Source of the DNA: Lentimicrobiaceae bacterium
GTDB lineage: Bacteria; Bacteroidota; Bacteroidia; Bacteroidales; F082
Direction: 5' to 3'
DNA: 64,000 bases
NCBI GenBank assembly: GCA_015061295.1
Contig: SUWU01000008.1
Location: forward strand, 1-64,000
Part shown: positions 16,872 to 25,829 of the stretch, piece after piece
Position numbering within the stretch: position 1 is the first letter of the stretch
How the letters are laid out: each line of letters opens with the position of its first letter
Made by a program: the position numbers and the translations under genes
The notes under the pieces: model-generated
What the model was told of the DNA's origin: nothing
Databases searched by the model: none
The model's input: only the letters and a program-made list of their open reading frames with translations

Positions 16872-18892
16872 TGAAATTAGTAGAAAAAGACTCTTGGTTG
16901 GAGCCTGTGGCAGAAAAGGTTCAGGCTCGTTATGATAAGTATAAATCGTTGCTGACTTATATAGAGAGCAGATACGGAAGTTTAAAGTCTTTCGCTTCTG
17001 CACATGAGTTCTTCGGTTTTCATTATGATAAGATAAGACATGGCTGGTGGTATCGCGAGTGGGCTCCTGCAGCTCATTATCTCTCCTTGTTCGGCGACTT
17101 TAATAATTGGGATAGATATGCTAATCCTCTTGAAAGAGAAGAGGATGGCGTGTGGAGCGTCTTCCTCCCTGATGCACAATATAGAGATAAATTAATTCAT
17201 GGAAGTCTGCTGAAAGTCTTGGTGCAGTCGAGTATAGGAGAACAAGAACGCATTCCAGTTTATATCAACAGAGTACTTCAGAACGAAGATAATAAAGACT
17301 TCGCAGGACAGTTTTGGAATGGAAGTCAACGACTAGAGCCGCATAGTCATAAAGTCGCAAAGTCAAAGTCAGTGTCAAAGTCAAAGTCGTTATTCATCTA
17401 CGAATCTCATATTGGCATGGCGCAAGAGAAAGAAGGTGTTGGTACGTATAAAGAGTTTAAGGATAATATCTTGCATAGAATAAAAGATGCTGGTTATAAC
17501 GCGATACAACTGATGGCGATAGCGGAACATCCTTATTATGGGTCTTTCGGTTATCATGTGTCGAACTTCTTCGCTGCAAGTTCTCGCTTCGGTACTCCAG
17601 AAGAGTTGAAAGACTTGATAGATACAGCTCACGCGATGGGTATCAAAGTCATTATGGATTTGGTACATTCTCATACGGTGAAGAATACTTATGAGGGCAT
17701 AAATCTTTTTGATGGCACAGAAGATCAATATCTTGTGGGAGGTCATGCTGGCTATCACCCGCAATGGGATTCTAAACTGTTTAATTATGGAAAGATTGAG
17801 ACACTGAGATTGTTGCTTTCTAACGTGCGTTATTGGTTGGAAGAATATAATTTCGATGGTTTTAGATTCGATGGCGTGACCTCGATGTTATATCACAATC
17901 ATGGAATAGGAGTGGACTTTGGAAGCCAGGAAGATTATTTCGGTGATAATGTCAATAATGATGCAGTGACATATCTGCAACTTGCTAACACCTTGATACA
18001 TCAGTTGAATGAAGACAATATCACTATTGCTGAAGATGTCAGCGGTATGCCTGGTATATGTGCTTCGATAGAAGATGGAGGTATTGGCTTCGACTATCGT
18101 CTCGGTATGGGCTTGCCCGACTTCTGGATAAAAGTCCTTAAAGACCAGAGAGATGAAGAGTGGAATATGCACGAGTTCTTCTTTACTATGACTAATAGAC
18201 TGTATGATGTGAAGACAATAGCATATGCAGAGTCGCACGATCAGGCATTGGTGGGAGATAAGACGTTGGCGTTTAGACTTATGGATAAGGAGATGTACAC
18301 CTCTATGTCGAAGTTTACACCGAATATGATTGTTGATAGAGGTATCGCCCTTCATAAAATGATACGACTTTTTACGATAAGTCTCGGCGGTAATGCGTGG
18401 CTTAACTTCATGGGTAATGAGTTCGGTCATCCAGAGTGGATCGATTTTCCGCGTCTTGAGAATGAATGGAGTTATAAACATGCTCGCCGCCAATGGTCGT
18501 TAGTCGATGATAAAAATCTTAAGTATCATTGGCTTAATGATTTCGATAGAGAGATGCTGAAATTTATCAAGGAAAATGATATAATGAACGCGGAGCCAGC
18601 ATGGCTGATGAATGCCGATGAAGAGAAGAAGACCATCGTCTTTGAACGTAATAATCTTATATTTGTCTTTAATTGGGGAAATGAGTCGATTCCTGATTAT
18701 GAGATAAATGTTAAACAGACGGGAGATTATGAAGTCGTCTTTACAACAGATGAGAGTGACTTCGGAGGATATGATAATATCGATAAGACAACGAAGTTTC
18801 CTACAGAACAAAGAGGCGATAAAGTCTTTATGAAAATATATAATGTTAGTAGAACGGCTGTGGTTTATCAATGTACAATGAATAATGTATAA
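16868..18892 (+). CDS. glgB: 1,4-alpha-glucan branching enzyme, eukaryotic-type (GH13_8)
   Basis: 674 residues. Residues about 20-140 form a CBM48-like N-terminal domain (HEFFGFHYDK, WWYREWAPAAHYLSLFGDFNNW). The catalytic barrel has VIMDLVHSH, GFRFDGVTSM with the nucleophile Asp, ITIAEDVSGMPG with the Glu, and YAESHDQALVGDKT with the third acid. It ends with a C-terminal beta domain. It creates alpha-1,6 branches in glycogen. The start ATG overlaps the amylase stop. Residues about 158-175 (KVAKSKSVSKSKS) are a Lys/Ser run made of the same hexamer DNA as in the amylase, and the last residues (QCTMNNV) are written by spacer-type repeats. Confidence 0.95.
   Translation: MMKLVEKDSWLEPVAEKVQARYDKYKSLLTYIESRYGSLKSFASAHEFFGFHYDKIRHGWWYREWAPAAHYLSLFGDFNNWDRYANPLEREEDGVWSVFLPDAQYRDKLIHGSLLKVLVQSSIGEQERIPVYINRVLQNEDNKDFAGQFWNGSQRLEPHSHKVAKSKSVSKSKSLFIYESHIGMAQEKEGVGTYKEFKDNILHRIKDAGYNAIQLMAIAEHPYYGSFGYHVSNFFAASSRFGTPEELKDLIDTAHAMGIKVIMDLVHSHTVKNTYEGINLFDGTEDQYLVGGHAGYHPQWDSKLFNYGKIETLRLLLSNVRYWLEEYNFDGFRFDGVTSMLYHNHGIGVDFGSQEDYFGDNVNNDAVTYLQLANTLIHQLNEDNITIAEDVSGMPGICASIEDGGIGFDYRLGMGLPDFWIKVLKDQRDEEWNMHEFFFTMTNRLYDVKTIAYAESHDQALVGDKTLAFRLMDKEMYTSMSKFTPNMIVDRGIALHKMIRLFTISLGGNAWLNFMGNEFGHPEWIDFPRLENEWSYKHARRQWSLVDDKNLKYHWLNDFDREMLKFIKENDIMNAEPAWLMNADEEKKTIVFERNNLIFVFNWGNESIPDYEINVKQTGDYEVVFTTDESDFGGYDNIDKTTKFPTEQRGDKVFMKIYNVSRTAVVYQCTMNNV
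17342..17390. repeat. AAAGTC hexamer array inside glgB
   Basis: agtcataaagtcgcaaagtc and further aagtca units, read as Lys-Ser here but as Ser-Gln in the amylase, so the DNA motif rather than the peptide is conserved. Confidence 0.85.
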
Positions 18893-18908
18893 TGTACAAT
18901 GAATGATG
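18872..18908. repeat. CAATGTACAATGAATAATG repeats across the end of glgB
   Basis: Units caatgtacaatgaataatg and taatgtacaatgaatgatg. The glgB stop codon lies inside this repeat. Confidence 0.75.
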
Positions 18909-18968
18909 AAGATAGACCTGTTATAAAAAAAAGTTGAAAAAGTTTTATAAAAAGAGATTTTTTTTGTT

Positions 18969-18976
18969 TATCTTTG
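18969..18976 (+). promoter_or_regulatory. -7 box upstream of the zapA operon
   Basis: TATCTTTG, 28 bases before ATG 19004. The -33 region is T-rich without a clear TTTG. Confidence 0.55.
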
Positions 18977-19003
18977 TAGCAAATTCTGAAGAATACTATA
19001 AAG

Positions 19004-19297
19004 ATGGCTGATTTAGGTGTAACACTTTCTGAGATAGAATTAAAGTTGAGAAAGCTGATATCGCTAAAGAATCAGTTACAGGAAGAGAATAGTAGGCTTA
19101 TTCAAAGGAATGAGGATCTTCAATTGGAGCTGGAGATACTCATGACGGAGAATGCAGAATTGAAGGAAAAAATAAATAAATTAGTTATTGTTAACGTACT
19201 CGAAAACGAGAAAGAGATAGAAGAAAGTAGGCAGTTAATAAAGGCACTTGTGAAGGAAATAGATAATTGTGTCTCAATGTTGAATGCTGAGCAGTGA
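19004..19297 (+). CDS. Coiled-coil protein upstream of zapA, possibly ZapB-like
   Basis: 97 residues, almost fully alpha-helical by composition, with heptad-like spacing of Leu/Ile (IELKLRKLISLKNQLQEEN, LQLELEILMTENAELKEKI). It has no signal or membrane segment. Its position directly before zapA (11-base gap) and its short coiled-coil nature suggest a division-site partner comparable to ZapB, but sequence identity cannot be judged by eye. It is expressed from a good -7 box. Confidence 0.75.
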   Translation: MADLGVTLSEIELKLRKLISLKNQLQEENSRLIQRNEDLQLELEILMTENAELKEKINKLVIVNVLENEKEIEESRQLIKALVKEIDNCVSMLNAEQ

Positions 19298-19308
19298 TAT
19301 AAAATCAA

Positions 19309-19614
19309 ATGGAAATGAACGAGACTGACGAAATAAAGATCAATGTAGTCATAGCAGAGCGTAATTTTCGTTTGACTATAAAAAAAGCTGATGAGGATAA
19401 AGTCATTAAAGCTGCAGAGATGCTCAATGAAAGAGTGAAGTCGTATAAGCAGACATATAATTATAGAGATTATCAAGATTTATTGTCTATGATTAGTTTG
19501 CAGATAGCGACTCTTAATGTGAAATATGAAAATGATGCAGCATACAAAGATCAATTCCTTGAGCAGAAACTCGATGAGATAAGTGTCTTGTTAAGTGAAA
19601 ACATAGATTCTTAA
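19309..19614 (+). CDS. zapA: Cell division protein ZapA
   Basis: 101 residues. The N-terminal head (EIKINVVIAERNFRLTI) and the following DKVIKAAEMLNERVKSYKQTY helix match the ZapA family, and a C-terminal coiled coil follows (DLLSMISLQIATLNVKYEN). ZapA binds and bundles FtsZ at the division ring in the cytoplasm. It follows the coiled-coil gene and is followed by a 6S RNA, an arrangement known also in Proteobacteria (zapA-ssrS). The ATG at 19309 fits; an ATG six bases later is also possible. Confidence 0.88.
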   Translation: MEMNETDEIKINVVIAERNFRLTIKKADEDKVIKAAEMLNERVKSYKQTYNYRDYQDLLSMISLQIATLNVKYENDAAYKDQFLEQKLDEISVLLSENIDS

Positions 19615-19629
19615 GTGAAGTTCTTTGAA

Positions 19630-19818
19630 AGATTTATCTGTCTGTTCGTCGCATGATGTAAACCTAACAATTATTAACCATAATCTCGGTTTGCTCATTG
19701 TTACAAAAACAGGCCTCAACCTGCAAAGGTGCTTTAACGCCAGTGGACGTTTGCGTATCGTGGCAGCCACAAACGTGACTTTTGGGGTTTACTATCCCAG
19801 GACAGACAGATTTTTTTT
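19630..19818 (+). ncRNA. ssrS: 6S RNA
   Basis: The 189 bases between zapA and rny fold like 6S RNA. The closing stem is ATCTGTCTGT (19636-19645) with ACAGACAGAT (19802-19811); then GTAAACC pairs with GGTTTAC; a large open central part contains the small hairpin CAGG-CCTCAA-CCTG; the inner stem ACGTTTG/CAAACGT holds a GTGG/CCAC tip. The T-run after the closing stem (19811-19818) serves as a terminator. 6S RNA mimics an open promoter and binds the housekeeping RNA polymerase. Position between zapA and rny supports the call. Exact ends are estimates. Confidence 0.8.
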
Positions 19819-19852
19819 CTCTCCCGTTAATAGAGTAAAATTGATTAAAAAA

Positions 19853-21424
19853 ATGATTTTACTTAGTTTACCTCCAGCAGTGGTCAGTTTAATCGTGTGT
19901 GTGGCCGGGTTAGTAGTAGGTCTCGGTATCGGTATCTTATTGTCATCAACAGTGATGCGTAACGCACTTACAAAGAAGAGTTCCCAATTGTTAGAAGAAG
20001 CAAAAGAAAAGGCAGAAGTTATCAAAAAAGATAAGATACTTCAAGCTAAAGAGCGATTCCTACAAATGAAGGCTGACTACGAAAAAGAAACAAATGAGAA
20101 GAAACGTGAGATTCAAAAGATAGAGTCTCGCATCCAACAGCAGCAGCAACAAGCTAATCAACGTGACGAAGAGATCAAGAAGAGAGTTAATGAACTTAAG
20201 AGTATGCAACAAAGCATAGCAGCTCAGCAGGAAAATGTGAACAAACGTCAGGCTGAGTTGGATAAGATACAGGACGAACAAAAGAAACTCCTTGAATCAA
20301 TATCGGGACTCTCAGCTTCGGAAGCAAAAGAACAGCTTAAAGAGATGATGAAAGACGAAGCTGTCTCAGAAGCGATGATAATATCACGTGACATCGTTGA
20401 AGAAGCAAAGATGTCTGCTAACCAAGAAGCTAAAAAAATTATCCTTGAGACAATACAACGCACGGCGGCAGAACATGCTATCGAAAATACAGTGTCGGTA
20501 TTTAATATAGAAAACGACGAGATTAAAGGTCGTATCATAGGTCGTGAAGGAAGAAACATCCGTGCCCTCGAATCTCTCACCGGAGTGGAGATAATAATAG
20601 ACGATAGTCCAGATGCAATCTTACTCTCAGGCTTCGACCCAATACGTCGCGAAGTGGCTCGCTTGTCTCTTCAAAAACTCGTCACCGACGGTCGTATCCA
20701 CCCAGCTCGTATCGAAGAGGTAGTGAAAAAAGTAGAGAAACAGGTAGAACAAGAAATCATAGAGACAGGTAAACGTACTGTTATCGATCTTGGAATACAT
20801 AATTTAAGTCCAGAACTTATCAGAATGATAGGTCGTATGAAATATCGTTCATCATACGGACAGAACCTGCTCCAACACTCTATAGAGGTGGCTAAACTCT
20901 GTGCTTCTATGGCTGCAGAACTCGGACTGAACCCTAAGACAGCAAAACGCGCTGGTCTGCTTCATGACATCGGTAAGGTGGCCGAGAATGACGAAGAATT
21001 GCCACACGCAATACTCGGTATGAAGACAGCTGAGAAATACAAAGAGAAACCAGATGTATGCAACGCCATCGGTGCTCACCACGATGAGATAGAGATGGAA
21101 ACTCTTATCGCTCCTATAGTACAGGTGTGCGACGCTATCTCAGGCGCTCGTCCAGGCGCTCGTCGCGAAGTGGTCGAGGCTTACATACAGCGTCTTAACA
21201 AACTCGAAGAAATGGCTATGTCGTATCCTGGCGTTATCAAGACTTACGCTATCCAAGCTGGTCGTGAACTTCGCGTCATAGTAGCAGCCGATAAGGTGAG
21301 CGATGCCGATGCCGACCGCATCTCATTCGACCTCTCTAAACAAATCCAAACAGAGATGACTTATCCTGGTCAAATCAAAATCACTGTCATTAGAGAGACA
21401 AGAGCTGTCAGCTTCGCAAAGTAA
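19853..21424 (+). CDS. rny: Ribonuclease Y
   Basis: 523 residues from ATG 19853. The frame is open further upstream (to TTG 19625), but that part is the 6S RNA and its translation is not family-like. The N-terminus is one membrane helix ([21 protein letters not shown]), followed by a long coiled coil (about 40-200), a KH domain ([20 protein letters not shown]) and an HD domain with HSIEVAKLC and LLHDIGKV, then AHHDEIE. It starts mRNA decay at the membrane as a metal-dependent endonuclease. Length and domain order are normal. A strong hairpin terminator follows the stop. Confidence 0.96.
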   Translation: MILLSLPPAVVSLIVCVAGLVVGLGIGILLSSTVMRNALTKKSSQLLEEAKEKAEVIKKDKILQAKERFLQMKADYEKETNEKKREIQKIESRIQQQQQQANQRDEEIKKRVNELKSMQQSIAAQQENVNKRQAELDKIQDEQKKLLESISGLSASEAKEQLKEMMKDEAVSEAMIISRDIVEEAKMSANQEAKKIILETIQRTAAEHAIENTVSVFNIENDEIKGRIIGREGRNIRALESLTGVEIIIDDSPDAILLSGFDPIRREVARLSLQKLVTDGRIHPARIEEVVKKVEKQVEQEIIETGKRTVIDLGIHNLSPELIRMIGRMKYRSSYGQNLLQHSIEVAKLCASMAAELGLNPKTAKRAGLLHDIGKVAENDEELPHAILGMKTAEKYKEKPDVCNAIGAHHDEIEMETLIAPIVQVCDAISGARPGARREVVEAYIQRLNKLEEMAMSYPGVIKTYAIQAGRELRVIVAADKVSDADADRISFDLSKQIQTEMTYPGQIKITVIRETRAVSFAK

Positions 21425-21459
21425 AAGATAATGAGACAATAGTCTGTAAGACTATAAGT

Positions 21460-21495
21460 AAAGACGTCACTTTAAAATGTGGCGTCTTTTTTTTT
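21460..21495 (+). terminator. Terminator after rny
   Basis: AAAGACGTCAC (21460-21470) pairs with GTGGCGTCTTT (21479-21489) with one G-T pair, followed by a T-run. Confidence 0.85.
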
Positions 21496-21496
21496 G

Positions 21497-21569
21497 TTAT
21501 TGTTTCGTTGTTTCGTTGTTTCGTTGTTTCATTGACTCGTTGACTTGTAGTCTTGTAGATTCGTTGACT
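21497..21569. repeat. TTGTTTCG tandem repeat
   Basis: gttgtttcgttgtttcgttg continues as degenerate ttgtttcattgactcgttgac units. Similar gttgtctcgttgtctc units occur at 43160 and 47583. Confidence 0.75.
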
Positions 21570-21570
21570 C

Positions 21571-21607
21571 AAAAAAAAGAGCATCCCATTTAAATAGGAC
21601 GCTCTTA
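21571..21607 (-). terminator. Terminator of the T9SS cargo gene
   Basis: On the minus strand AAGAGCGTCC pairs with GGATGCTCTT, followed by a T-run (the A-run at 21571-21578 of the plus strand). Confidence 0.8.
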
Positions 21608-21626
21608 AACTTGTTGACTTGTGGTC

Positions 21627-22370
21627 TTATTTAGAAACCACGAGTTTATTTGTCTTTACAGCTTGGTTGTTAACGATTAAGCTATAGAAATAGACACCGT
21701 CTGCTAAGTCGCTTACGTTGACATCTAATCTTGAACCACCAATGTTAAGGTCTTGTTTCAAGACTTCTTGTCCCATCATGTTATAGATTGCTACAGAAGC
21801 TGTCTGAACATCATTAGGCATGTTATAATCGAAGCTGACCATGTTCTTTGCTGGGTTAGGATAAGCGTTGCTGAAGATCTTGTTGTCGGTATAGTCATTT
21901 ACAGATACATCATCGCAGATGAATTTTACTGTGAAAACAACAGGTTCGTCGTCGATGTTTTCGAAGAAACTGAGTTCTACTGTCATTGAAGAACCGTAAA
22001 TAGGTTTTGTAAAATCATCATTGAAAAGAGGTACGAAATGTGCGCTAAATTCTTCAGAAGCACCTGATGCTATATCAGCATCTAATCTTTCTGTATAAGG
22101 TCCCCCACATAATTCACCGAAGCACATGGTGAACGATGTTCCTTCACTTTGTTCTGTTATAGTTCTAACGCATGTTACGTTGATAGGTGCACCTGAGTTG
22201 TTTGTAATATCAACTATAAATTGCATGTCCCATGTGTTATAGTCAATGTCGCCTACGACTTCGTAATAACCAGGCTCAATGGTTTCTCCATTGTGTTCAA
22301 ATGTGAATGACTGTGCAGAGACGTATCCTGCAAAAGCCATCATGATGAGTGAAAGTAAAAATTTCTTCAT
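21627..22370 (-). CDS. Secreted protein with type IX secretion sorting domain
   Basis: 247 residues. A signal peptide (about 1-19, ends VSAQ) is followed by a beta-rich body of about 140 residues that I do not recognise, and a C-terminal type A sorting domain from about 168: NAYPNPAKNMVSFDY, VAIYNMMGQEVLKQDL, and the closing LADGVYFYSLIVNN. It is thus probably carried through the outer membrane by the T9SS and attached to the surface. The unknown body may be the only functional part, as the protein is short for a T9SS cargo. It is monocistronic, with its own terminator. Confidence 0.85.
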   Translation of the reverse strand: MKKFLLSLIMMAFAGYVSAQSFTFEHNGETIEPGYYEVVGDIDYNTWDMQFIVDITNNSGAPINVTCVRTITEQSEGTSFTMCFGELCGGPYTERLDADIASGASEEFSAHFVPLFNDDFTKPIYGSSMTVELSFFENIDDEPVVFTVKFICDDVSVNDYTDNKIFSNAYPNPAKNMVSFDYNMPNDVQTASVAIYNMMGQEVLKQDLNIGGSRLDVNVSDLADGVYFYSLIVNNQAVKTNKLVVSK

Positions 22371-22469
22371 TGTAATTTAATTTTTTAAGTTAATAATTTA
22401 TCTAATTTTATGTCAATTTACTAACAAATATTATGCAATAAATGCTGTGAATTTTGTATGAAATAAATG

Positions 22470-24464
22470 TTATTTAACGATGTTATTTATCAATTCATCG
22501 TCAGCGAAGTTTGGCATTGTCACTTTGAGACGAGGCTCCACTTCCATGGCGCGTTTTATTGCGAACATAGCAGGTTCGTTTCTTGCCCAGCTTCTACGAG
22601 CGATGCCGTTGTTGACGTCCCAATGTAACATTGAATGTAATCTTCTGTCGGCGTCGTCGCTACCATCGAGTACCATGCCGAAGCCACCGTTGATAACTTC
22701 TCCCCAGCCTACGCCGCCGCCGTTGTGGATGCTGACCCATGTGGCGCCTCTGAAACCGTCGCCTATGACGTTATGGATTGCCATGTCGGCTGTGAATGAA
22801 GAGCCGTCGTAGATATTAGATGTCTCACGGAATGGAGAGTCGGTGCCAGATACGTCGTGGTGGTCTCTACCTAAAACGACAGGTGCTGAGAGACGACCGT
22901 CGGCGATAGCCTTGTTAAACTCAGCGGCGATCTTGGTACGTCCTTCACAGTCGGCGTATAAGATACGTGCTTGAGAACCGACGACCAATTTATTGGCACG
23001 AGCGCCTTTGATCCATTGTATGTTGTCGCGCATCTGCTGTTGAATCTCGACAGGAGAGTTTTTAGCTATTTCTTCAAGAACGTTGCAAGCTATCTCATCG
23101 GTGACAGCGAGGTCTTCTTCTTTGCCTGAAGTACATACCCAACGGAATGGACCGAAGCCGTAGTCGAAATACATAGGTCCCATGATGTCTTGTACGTAAG
23201 AAGGATAACGGAACTTACCGTCAGCGTTGAGGATGTCGGCACCAGCGCGGCTGCTCTCTAACAAGAAGGCGTTGCCATAGTCGAAGAAGTACATTCCTTT
23301 AGCCGTGAGTTTGTTGACGGCTGCAACATGACGACGCAACGAAGCATAGACGGCGTCTTTGAATTTCTCTGGTTGTTCTGCCATCATCTGTTTCGATTCT
23401 TCGAAAGAATAACCTACAGGATAGTAGCCGCCAGCGAATGGGTTGTGTAATGATGTCTGGTCTGAACCGAGATCTACTTGGATGTCGTGTTCGGCAGCAT
23501 ATTCCCAAAGATCTACGACATTGCCTTGATAAGCGAAAGAACGTGCTACTTTATTTTCACGAGCTTCGTTTACTTTGGCGAACAACTCGTCTAAGTCGCT
23601 GTAAACCTCATCGACCCAGCCTTGGCTGTGACGTTTGTCTGTCGCACTTGGATTTATTTCTGCTGTGATAGACACGACGCCAGCGATGTTACCAGCTTTA
23701 GGTTGAGCGCCCGACATACCGCCGAGACCAGCAGTGATGAATAACTTACCAGCAGGAGTGCCGCCTTGTTTTCTTGAAGCGTTCAATACTGTGATTGTTG
23801 TTCCGTGTACTATGCCTTGAGGTCCGATGTACATATAAGAACCAGCTGTCATCTGTCCGTATTGTGTCACACCCATAGCGTTGAAGCGCTCCCAATCGTC
23901 TGGCTTGGAGTAGTTAGGAATCATCATGCCGTTGGTGACGATGACGCGTGGAGCGTCTTTATGTGATGGGAACAATCCCATTGGGTGACCCGAATACATA
24001 ACGAGGGTTTGTTCTTCTGTCATGTTAGCAAGATATTGCATGACGAGACGATATTGAGCCCAGTTTTGGAATACAGCGCCGTTGCCGCCGTATGTTATGA
24101 GTTCGTGAGGATGTTGTGCTACAGCATGGTCGAGGTTGTTTTGAATCATGAGCATGATAGCTGCTGCTTGACGCGATTTTGCTGGATACTCTTCTATTGG
24201 ACGAGCATAAATCTTGTAAGAAGGACGGAAACGATACATGTAGATACGTCCGTATTTCTCCAATTCTTCTGCAAACTCAGGAGCTAAGACAGCGTGATGT
24301 TTGGCAGGAAAATAACGAAGAGCGTTTCTTAAGGCTAATTTCTTCTCTTCTTTTGTTAAAATATCTTTACGTTTTGGAGCATGATTTACTGTTAAATCAT
24401 ATTCTTTTACGCATGGTAACTCGTCGGGGATACCCGCAAGTATTTCTTTTTGAAAGTCGTTCAT
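22470..24464 (-). CDS. hutU: Urocanate hydratase
   Basis: 664 residues, the longer form found in Bacteroidota (the common form has about 555). It adds water to urocanate to give imidazolonepropionate with NAD+ as an electrophile, the second step of histidine degradation, in the cytoplasm. Typical segments include LVMYSGHPMGLFPS, VTNGMMIPNYSKPDDWE, MTAGSYMYIGPQGIVHGTT, TAGLGGMSGAQPKAGNIAG, and, near the end, GRDHHDVSGTDSPFRET and the Gly-rich SIHNGGGVGWGEVINGGFG. It stands alone, opposite in strand to hutH. Confidence 0.95.
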   Translation of the reverse strand: MNDFQKEILAGIPDELPCVKEYDLTVNHAPKRKDILTKEEKKLALRNALRYFPAKHHAVLAPEFAEELEKYGRIYMYRFRPSYKIYARPIEEYPAKSRQAAAIMLMIQNNLDHAVAQHPHELITYGGNGAVFQNWAQYRLVMQYLANMTEEQTLVMYSGHPMGLFPSHKDAPRVIVTNGMMIPNYSKPDDWERFNAMGVTQYGQMTAGSYMYIGPQGIVHGTTITVLNASRKQGGTPAGKLFITAGLGGMSGAQPKAGNIAGVVSITAEINPSATDKRHSQGWVDEVYSDLDELFAKVNEARENKVARSFAYQGNVVDLWEYAAEHDIQVDLGSDQTSLHNPFAGGYYPVGYSFEESKQMMAEQPEKFKDAVYASLRRHVAAVNKLTAKGMYFFDYGNAFLLESSRAGADILNADGKFRYPSYVQDIMGPMYFDYGFGPFRWVCTSGKEEDLAVTDEIACNVLEEIAKNSPVEIQQQMRDNIQWIKGARANKLVVGSQARILYADCEGRTKIAAEFNKAIADGRLSAPVVLGRDHHDVSGTDSPFRETSNIYDGSSFTADMAIHNVIGDGFRGATWVSIHNGGGVGWGEVINGGFGMVLDGSDDADRRLHSMLHWDVNNGIARRSWARNEPAMFAIKRAMEVEPRLKVTMPNFADDELINNIVK

Positions 24465-24502
24465 ATATCTGTGATTTTATTTATAAACTTATTAATAATA
24501 TG

Positions 24503-24510
24503 CAAATATA
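24503..24510 (-). promoter_or_regulatory. -7 box of hutU
   Basis: TATATTTG on the minus strand (CAAATATA on plus), 39 bases before the start. A GACGAAAGATTTTT repeat lies just upstream. Confidence 0.55.
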
Positions 24511-24552
24511 TAAAAAGTCTAAAGACAAAAGACGAAAGACGAAAGATTTTTA
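24511..24552. repeat. AAAGACGAAAGA repeat, copy 1
   Basis: agtctaaagacaaaagacga and aagacgaaagattttt units. A close relative lies at 42776-42813; both sit directly upstream of a minus-strand -7 box. Confidence 0.75.
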
Positions 24553-24556
24553 CATC

Positions 24557-25717
24557 TCACCATCCTTTGGGTTTGAAGAAAGTGCTCCACATTCCTAAGA
24601 TTGTAGTGAAAAGCATGAAGAAACAGTCGTATAATGGAGTGAATGCCAGAGCTAAGTGCTTCTCACCTAATTGTTTCGCCGATTTATGATAGATGACAAA
24701 CATCGTGATATAATGAATCAAAGCGAAAAATCCTAATGTGATATAGTAATAAATATTTCCTAAAGATATGTTAAAGGCGTGAGGCATGATAAACAATGCT
24801 ATCAATGCAGGATAATATAACAAACGGCTGCAAAGTAACATTCCTAAGATGAAGTTTATCTGAGGTTTATATTTTGTGCCAGTAGAATAATGACGTTTCT
24901 TTTGACGTACCCATGTCGCCCAAGTCTTCTTAGGCTCCGACTCTATTCTGTTGATGGCATCAATGGCAACTCGCGTATTTTTTTTGTTAGCTACTTGGCT
25001 GATAAACAAATCATCATCGCCAGAAGGAATGTTGTAATGAGACGTGAAACCTTTGTTTTTGATGAATGTGTTTTTTCTGTATGACAGATTTCGTCCCACG
25101 CCCATATATGGTTTCTTTGCCAATGCTAACGACATATATTGCATGGCGATGTATAATGTGTCGAACCTGATGAGTTTGTTTAACAAACCTTTGCGTTCGA
25201 AATACGGTCCGTATCCTACAACAATCTCAGTGTCTTTTCTGTAAGTGCCAACCATCTCCTTGATCCACTGGTTGGTGTTGGGGAGACAATCGGCATCGGT
25301 TAATAGAAGTAAATCGTGTTTCGCCGATTTGATTCCCATGCTGAGTGGGAATTTTTTACCATGAAAGAAGTTGAGACTTTGTGTGAGGTTGACTAAACTT
25401 ATCTTAGGGTTGTTTCTTGCCATGTCTTTAAGATATTCTTCGGTGTTATCTTGAGAACAATCGTTGACGATGACAATTTCATAGTCGGGATAGTCTTGTG
25501 ATAATAGTGTAGGTATTAAATCGATGAGATATTCTTGTGCGTCGCGGGCGCATACTATGACGGAAACAGCTTCATAGTTGGTGTTTTTTTCTTCTTTTTT
25601 ATGAAAAGCTAAACGGCTGAAAAGTCCCCAATGATACATCATCTGTATCAGCCATGCTACGATGAAAAGTATTAATATTATGAAACTCAGTTGATTTATG
25701 TTAAAGACTATTTCCAC
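24557..25717 (-). CDS. Membrane-bound family 2 glycosyltransferase
   Basis: 386 residues. One N-terminal membrane helix (about 9-30, SFIILILFIVAWLIQMMYHWG) is followed by a GT-A domain: VSVIVCARDAQEYLIDLIPTL, DYEIVIVNDCSQDNTEEYL, and the metal-binding LLLTDADCLP. The QxxRW-like acceptor site appears as TWVRQKKRHYS. Three helices follow in the C-terminal part (about 285-375). It should transfer a sugar from a nucleotide donor onto a lipid or envelope glycan at the inner membrane; the acceptor is unknown. It is divergent from tgt. Confidence 0.88.
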   Translation of the reverse strand: MEIVFNINQLSFIILILFIVAWLIQMMYHWGLFSRLAFHKKEEKNTNYEAVSVIVCARDAQEYLIDLIPTLLSQDYPDYEIVIVNDCSQDNTEEYLKDMARNNPKISLVNLTQSLNFFHGKKFPLSMGIKSAKHDLLLLTDADCLPNTNQWIKEMVGTYRKDTEIVVGYGPYFERKGLLNKLIRFDTLYIAMQYMSLALAKKPYMGVGRNLSYRKNTFIKNKGFTSHYNIPSGDDDLFISQVANKKNTRVAIDAINRIESEPKKTWATWVRQKKRHYSTGTKYKPQINFILGMLLCSRLLYYPALIALFIMPHAFNISLGNIYYYITLGFFALIHYITMFVIYHKSAKQLGEKHLALAFTPLYDCFFMLFTTILGMWSTFFKPKGW

Positions 25718-25776
25718 GATAATTAAAGTGATAAAGTTGATAAATGTGTGTGTAAAAACGTTATTTTTTTTCCTTG

Positions 25777-25784
25777 CAAAAGTA
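25777..25784 (-). promoter_or_regulatory. -7 box of the GT2 gene
   Basis: TACTTTTG on the minus strand, 60 bases before the start; it partly shares the divergent spacer with the tgt promoter. Confidence 0.5.
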
Positions 25785-25808
25785 TGAAAATTTCATAGGA
25801 AAAAATAC

Positions 25809-25816
25809 TATCTTTG
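25809..25816 (+). promoter_or_regulatory. -7 box of tgt
   Basis: TATCTTTG, 14 bases before ATG 25830, giving a very short leader. Confidence 0.6.
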
Positions 25817-25829
25817 CCCAAAAAATATT

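Noticed and set aside
19625-19852. 76-residue N-terminal extension of RNase Y
   Set aside because: The region folds as 6S RNA with its own T-run, and RNase Y family proteins start at the membrane helix.
22470-24464. Fusion in hutU because of its 664-residue length
   Set aside because: The longer form is, as far as I know, standard in Bacteroidota; no foreign domain is visible.
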